Part shown: positions 62,879 to 64,000 of the stretch, piece by piece
Position numbering within the stretch: the first letter of the stretch is position 1
How the letters are laid out: every line of letters starts with the position of its first letter
Assembly (NCBI GenBank): GCA_038326205.1
Contig: JBBQJV010000012.1
Coordinates: forward strand, 1 to 64,000
Origin: UBA7672 sp038326205
GTDB lineage: Bacteria; Pseudomonadota; Alphaproteobacteria; Caulobacterales; Hyphomonadaceae
Length of the DNA stretch: 64,000 bases
Direction: 5' to 3'
Notes under the pieces: generated by a model
Database searches by the model: none
Seen by the model: the letters and a program-made list of their open reading frames with translations, nothing else
Told to the model about the DNA's origin: nothing
Translations under genes and position numbers: made by a program

Positions 62879-64000
62879 TTATTGCCCCTTCGGCGTCTGG
62901 CGGCCGCGCAACTGGTCGAGCGGCAGGATGGGAACGGCGCCGGACTTGTTGTCCAGGATGATCTGGTCAGTACGACCGATCACCTTTTCCATGGTCTCAA
63001 GGAACATCCGCTCGCGCGTGACACGGGGAGCAACCTTGTACTGTCCGTAGACAAGGTCAAAGCGTTCGGCTTCACCGACGGCGTTGGCGACGGATGCCGC
63101 TTTGTAGCCTTCAGCTTCGCGGAGGATACGGAGTGCCTCACCCTCGGCTTCGGGAACGACCTTGTTGCGGTAGGCAATGGCGTCCGCTTCGCGCTTGGCC
63201 TTGTTCTGTTCAGCGCTCGAGACCTCGCGCTGGACGCTGGCGACCTCTTCCGGGGCCGTGGCGCGAGCGATGGCGATCGAGATCACTTCGACGCCGGCAT
63301 CGTAGGAGTTGAGCGTCTGCTGCATCAGGTCGCGCACGCGCGTTTGCACGCCGGTCAGGTCGCCCGTAGTGATCGGCTCGAACGCCGAGGTGCCGACGAC
63401 TTCGCGCATGGCGCTTTCGCCGATCTGCTCGATGAGTTCGTTCCGACCAGCTTCCTTGTCGACGACCTTGAACAGGTAGTCATAGGGCTGGGCGATGCGC
63501 CAGTTGATGGTGAAGTCGACGTCGACGATGTTCTCGTCTCCCGTCAACATAAGGTTGTTCTGATTGTCGCCGCCGATTCGCGTCCGCACCTCGGTGTTGA
63601 CCGGCACGATTTCGTGACGCTCGATCGGGCTGGGCAGGCGGATACGGAAGCCCGGCTCCTCATAGCGATGGAATGTGCCGAAGCGCAGCACGACGGCGCG
63701 CTCCTGTTCGTTGACCTGGTAGATGCCGGTGAAGAGCCAGCCGACCACCGCAATGGCCAGCAGAATGATCAGTCCGGTAACGCCAAAGCCGCGCCCACGG
63801 CCTGCGCCACCCGCACCGCCTGAGCCACCGCCAGAACCACCACCGTCCTTGCGCCGAAATCTCTCCTGCATGCGCCGCAGGGTTTCTTCGAGGTCGGGAC
63901 GGTCTTTGCTGCCACCGGGACCACCGGGCTTGTTGCCACCGGGACCACCAGAGCCGCCGCCGGGTCTACCCCAAGGGCTCTCGCCGCCGCCATCTTTGCC
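62879..64000 (-). CDS. hflK: HflK, FtsH protease regulator (5' end outside window)
   Basis: The SPFH protein partner of HflC. The frame stays open to the right edge: the Gly/Pro-rich cytoplasmic N-terminus (SPWGRPGGGSGGPGGN) runs through position 64000, so the start codon lies beyond. Recognisable parts are LEETLRRMQERFRRK, the membrane segment (TGLIILLAIAVVGWLFTGIY), VVLRFGTFHRYEEPG and IIDVDFT-like strands, and the coiled-coil helix (REVSSAEQNKAKREADAIAY). Confidence 0.95.
   Translation of the reverse strand, partial: GKDGGGESPWGRPGGGSGGPGGNKPGGPGGSKDRPDLEETLRRMQERFRRKDGGGSGGGSGGAGGAGRGRGFGVTGLIILLAIAVVGWLFTGIYQVNEQERAVVLRFGTFHRYEEPGFRIRLPSPIERHEIVPVNTEVRTRIGGDNQNNLMLTGDENIVDVDFTINWRIAQPYDYLFKVVDKEAGRNELIEQIGESAMREVVGTSAFEPITTGDLTGVQTRVRDLMQQTLNSYDAGVEVISIAIARATAPEEVASVQREVSSAEQNKAKREADAIAYRNKVVPEAEGEALRILREAEGYKAASVANAVGEAERFDLVYGQYKVAPRVTRERMFLETMEKVIGRTDQIILDNKSGAVPILPLDQLRGRQTPKGQ

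Noticed and set aside
1..64000. Second VR or additional DGR target in the window
   Set aside because: I looked for the invariant parts of the repeat (such as CCAGGAACCGCCGCGG and CTGGCGACGCGGAAGCC) and found them only at TR and VR. A remote target elsewhere in the genome is still possible.
1..64000. CRISPR array
   Set aside because: No regularly spaced repeats were seen. The only tandem repeats are the 10-bp units at 13401-13440 and the 15-bp coding repeats in the DUF4167 gene.

Overview
This window comes from a GC-rich alphaproteobacterial chromosome. The evidence is the clustering of a SUV3-like helicase, an S4 protein, FdxA and CarD, together with a sigma-32 factor, a DUF4167 protein next to PrmC, a TorF-type porin and long-leader ornithine decarboxylase. 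The gene content recalls Caulobacterales/Hyphomonadaceae, but that placement is an inference.

Positions 1 to about 12,080 are a genomic island whose right edge is a tRNA-Leu(CAG) gene with a P4-type tyrosine integrase beside it. It carries a complete diversity-generating retroelement (DGR). Read on the minus strand, the order is: a 956-residue TIR / STAND ATPase / transmembrane / formylglycine-generating-enzyme-like (FGE) protein whose last 40 residues are the variable repeat (VR); a 1209-residue TPR / trypsin / lysozyme-like protein; the template repeat (TR); a structured spacer; an Avd-like protein; and a DGR reverse transcriptase. The 124-bp TR and VR differ at 14 positions. All 14 are adenines of the TR coding strand and none of the other 91 positions differs. 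The likely logic is a membrane-anchored immune-type receptor with a mutable ligand-binding tip, a TIR effector, and a protease/lysozyme partner. An ISL3-family insertion sequence sits 11 bp beyond the reverse transcriptase stop codon, and an IS3-type orfA remnant lies between TR and the trypsin gene.

From 12 to 26.7 kb the content is mostly housekeeping: tRNA-Leu, a PagL-like lipid A deacylase, a DUF411 protein preceded by four Shine-Dalgarno-bearing 10-bp repeats, tRNA-Ser, two hydrolases, L28, the helicase-S4-CPBP operon, FdxA, CarD, RpoH, a broken thermonuclease gene, tRNA-Arg and a membrane protein. From 26.8 to 29.5 kb lies a disturbed stretch with a SET-domain protein, extragenic palindromic repeats and several gene fragments.

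From 29.7 to 44.8 kb are a BlaI/M56/TonB signalling operon, a methyltransferase, two SDR enzymes, an amidohydrolase, PutA, a GT4 glycosyltransferase, an M16 peptidase and a deaminase. From 45 to 64 kb are an ornithine decarboxylase with a long leader next to a deoxyhypusine-synthase-like enzyme (probable polyamine synthesis), VOC proteins (one nonsense-mutated), DUF4167, PrmC, SlyX, a MOSC protein, QueF, a TorF porin, a Kef-type antiporter, BioY, an alpha/beta hydrolase, alanine dehydrogenase and HflC/HflK, the last running off the right edge.
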